A stretch of 9,156 nucleotides of DNA from contig DJMN01000005.1 of NCBI GenBank assembly GCA_002435385.1, positions 1-9,156 on the forward strand. Direction: 5' to 3'. Shown here piece after piece: positions 7,660-9,156 of the stretch (the stretch's first letter is position 1; every line of letters starts with the position of its first letter). The notes under the pieces are model-generated. The model searched no databases. It had not been told where the DNA came from and worked only from the letters and a program-made list of their open reading frames with translations. This DNA is from Patescibacteria group bacterium UBA6489. Its GTDB lineage: Bacteria; Patescibacteriota; Gracilibacteria; BD1-5; UBA6164. The position numbers and the translations under genes were made by a program.

Positions 7660-8124
7660 ATGAACAGACATAACAAAAATATTAATATAATAATATTAAT
7701 AATATCAATAGTGTTTTTTATCTTTGCATTAAAATATTGCCCAGATTGACATATTTATAGTTTCATTTTGACATTCTTCTTACTATTTATTTGTATAGTA
7801 TTATCATTTTTGTATCTATTTTTAAGTTCAAATAGACTATTTATGGTCTTATTATTAATATTTTCACTAAATGCTTTACCTGCATTTTATCCAATAGATT
7901 TTCAAATATCAGGATGATCTGATGGTTGATGGATGTTGTGGGTGTTTTTTATTCGGTTTAATCTAATTTTATCATTTTTATATTGAACTGGAACATTTCT
8001 TGTTCTTTACCTAGTAAAAAAATACCCTAAGCAAGAAAATAAAATATATAAAAAATTATATATATTTTATTGACTAAGTATTTTTATCCCAATATCTTAT
8101 TTTATATATTATTTAACTTTATAG
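7660..8124 (+). CDS. Unrecognised small integral membrane protein (154 residues)
   Basis: I cannot assign a family. The product is very hydrophobic, with about five transmembrane segments (near residues 8-24, 33-54, 60-76, 91-117 and 133-153). Basic residues cluster at the N-terminus (MNRHNKN), after helix 2 (SSNR) and after helix 4 (VKKYPKQENKIYKK), which by the positive-inside rule puts the N-terminus in the cytoplasm and the C-terminus outside. The external loop between helices 3 and 4 (YPIDFQISGGSDGGW) is Gly-rich, with two of its four glycines encoded by TGA. The frame is uninterrupted under code 25 and ends in TAG. It sits between gpmI and eno, but its own leader motif suggests separate transcription, and no metabolic role is implied by position alone. 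Confidence 0.75.
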
Positions 8125-8212
8125 TATATTAAGTTACAATTCAAAACTTATTTACCCCCATAGGAAAGGAAAATTTATCTGAAGATGTAAAGTGGTGAGA
8201 TTTTCGTCCGCA

Positions 8213-8249
8213 ATGACACAAAACTAAAAAACATTTTTTAATTCTTAAC
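8213..8249 (+). promoter_or_regulatory. Probable eno promoter and leader motif
   Basis: ATGACA (8213-8218) as a -35 box and TTTAAT (8237-8242) as a -10 box are 18 nt apart, the best sigma70-like pair in the window. The -10 lies inside the 15-nt leader TTTTTTAATTCTTAA (8234-8248) shared with the preceding gene, and TTAAC (8245-8249) follows. Transcription would start close to 8249, giving a leader of about 11 nt without a Shine-Dalgarno sequence. The rest of the gap (8125-8212) shows no gene. Confidence 0.5.
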
Positions 8250-8259
8250 TATTTTACCC

Positions 8260-9156
8260 ATGTATACAATAAAAAAAGTATATGCTAGAGAAGTTTTAGA
8301 CTCTAGATGAAACCCTACTATTGAAGTAGAAGTAACCTTAGAAAATGGAAGCTTTGGTAGAGCAATAGTACCAAGTTGAGCTAGTACTTGAATCCACGAA
8401 GCACTAGAACTAAGAGACTGAGACAAAACTAGATACCTATGAAAATGAGTACTAAAAGCAGTTTCAAATGTAAATGAGGTTATCTCAAAAGAAGTAGAAT
8501 GAAAATCATTCGCTGGTTACAGAGAACTAGACGAACTAATGATAAAATTAGACGGAACAAAAAACAAATCAAAACTATGAGCAAACGCTATCCTATGAGT
8601 ATCTATGGCATTTGTAGTAGCTTGTAGCAACTCAGAAGGAAAACAAATATTTGAGTATTTAGGAGAGGGAAAAGGAAAAACTCTACCAACTCCAATGATG
8701 AACATACTAAACGGATGATCTCACGCTGATAACAATGTAGATATCCAAGAATTTATGATAGTACCAGTTTGAGCAGAAAATATAAAACAAGCAGTTAGAA
8801 TGTGAGCAGAAGTATTCCATAATCTTGGAAAAATTCTTAAATCAAAAGGATTATCAACATCAGTTTGAGATGAATGAGGATATGCTCCAAACCTAGGATC
8901 TAACGAAGAAGCTTTACAAGTTATAATTGAAGCTATAGAAAAAGCAGGATACACAACAGACCAAATAAAACTAGCACTAGATGTAGCATCAAGTGAGTTT
9001 TTCAAAGACTGAAAATATAACTTAGCTTGAGAATGAAAAATTCTAAGTGCTGAGGAAATAGTTGATTTTTATGGTGAACTAGTAGAAAAATATCCAATCA
9101 TATCTATAGAAGATGGTATGGCAGAAGATGACTTTGAAGGATGGAAATTAATGACT
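8260..9156 (+). CDS. eno: Enolase, N-terminal two-thirds (runs off right edge)
   Basis: Enolase dehydrates 2-phosphoglycerate to phosphoenolpyruvate using Mg; it also is a common RNA-degradosome or surface partner in other bacteria. The 299 residues visible of about 430 include the N-terminal capping domain with VLDSRGNPT (12-20) and the mobile catalytic loop PSGASTG (38-44), then LGANAILGVSMA, LPTPMMNILNGGSHADNN, DIQEFMIVP, GAEVFHNL (catalytic-site Glu), VGDEGGYAPNL, metal ligand D241 in ALDVASSEF, and metal ligand E284 in SIEDGM. The third metal Asp and the catalytic Lys lie past the edge. Half of the 34 glycines (17) are TGA, many at invariant sites, while EGW uses GGA-TGG, so TGA is not Trp. 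ATG 8260 gives the expected N-terminus MYTIKKVYAREVLDSRG. Confidence 0.97.

Noticed and set aside
8190..8220. GAGATTTTCGTCCGCAATGACA as a degenerate copy of a common bacterial intergenic palindrome
   Set aside because: It vaguely resembles such repeats, but the arms do not pair and no second copy is present in the window; its end serves better as a -35 box for eno.
6640..9005. Several minus-strand open frames of 62-94 residues
   Set aside because: All lie antisense to gpmI or eno, whose plus-strand frames are unmistakable.

Overview
The window comes from an AT-rich bacterium that reads UGA as glycine (genetic code 25), so it most likely belongs to Absconditabacteria (SR1) or Gracilibacteria in the candidate phyla radiation. 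In-frame TGA falls on invariant glycines: the Walker A motif of an ABC ATPase, the GNSEVGH nucleophile motif and TADHGN motif of phosphoglycerate mutase, and SRGNPT, PSGAS, NGGSH and DEGGY of enolase. Tryptophan is always TGG, and every complete gene ends in TAA or TAG. Under the standard code all genes except the first part of the transposase break into fragments; under code 25 nine genes read through whole or to the window edge, and the transposase also reads to the left edge.

Layout, left to right: (1) 1-600, the 5' part of an IS30-family insertion sequence on the minus strand. (2) 639-4458, a plus-strand export block: an ABC-2 type ATPase, a dispersed palindromic repeat, two integral membrane permeases 2 nt apart, and a 12-helix MFS transporter. 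(3) 4462-5832, two minus-strand genes: a secreted thioredoxin/glutaredoxin-like protein with a CSHC active site and an unrecognised 240-residue soluble protein, separated by a strong terminator. (4) 5981-9156, plus strand: cofactor-independent phosphoglycerate mutase (gpmI), a second copy of the palindromic repeat, an unrecognised 154-residue membrane protein, and enolase (eno), which runs off the right edge. gpmI and eno catalyse consecutive steps (3-PG to 2-PG to PEP) of lower glycolysis.

No start codon has a clear Shine-Dalgarno sequence at the usual distance. Instead, six of ten genes carry a YTAAC motif (YTAACA in four) 8-11 nt before ATG, usually just after a TA-rich -10-like stretch. 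The 154-residue membrane protein and enolase also share an identical 15-nt leader at an identical distance from ATG. No tRNA, rRNA or CRISPR array was seen, and no clearly new multi-gene system. The most unusual signals are the recoding (including in a mobile element), the leader motif, and the dispersed repeat that ends the gpmI reading frame.
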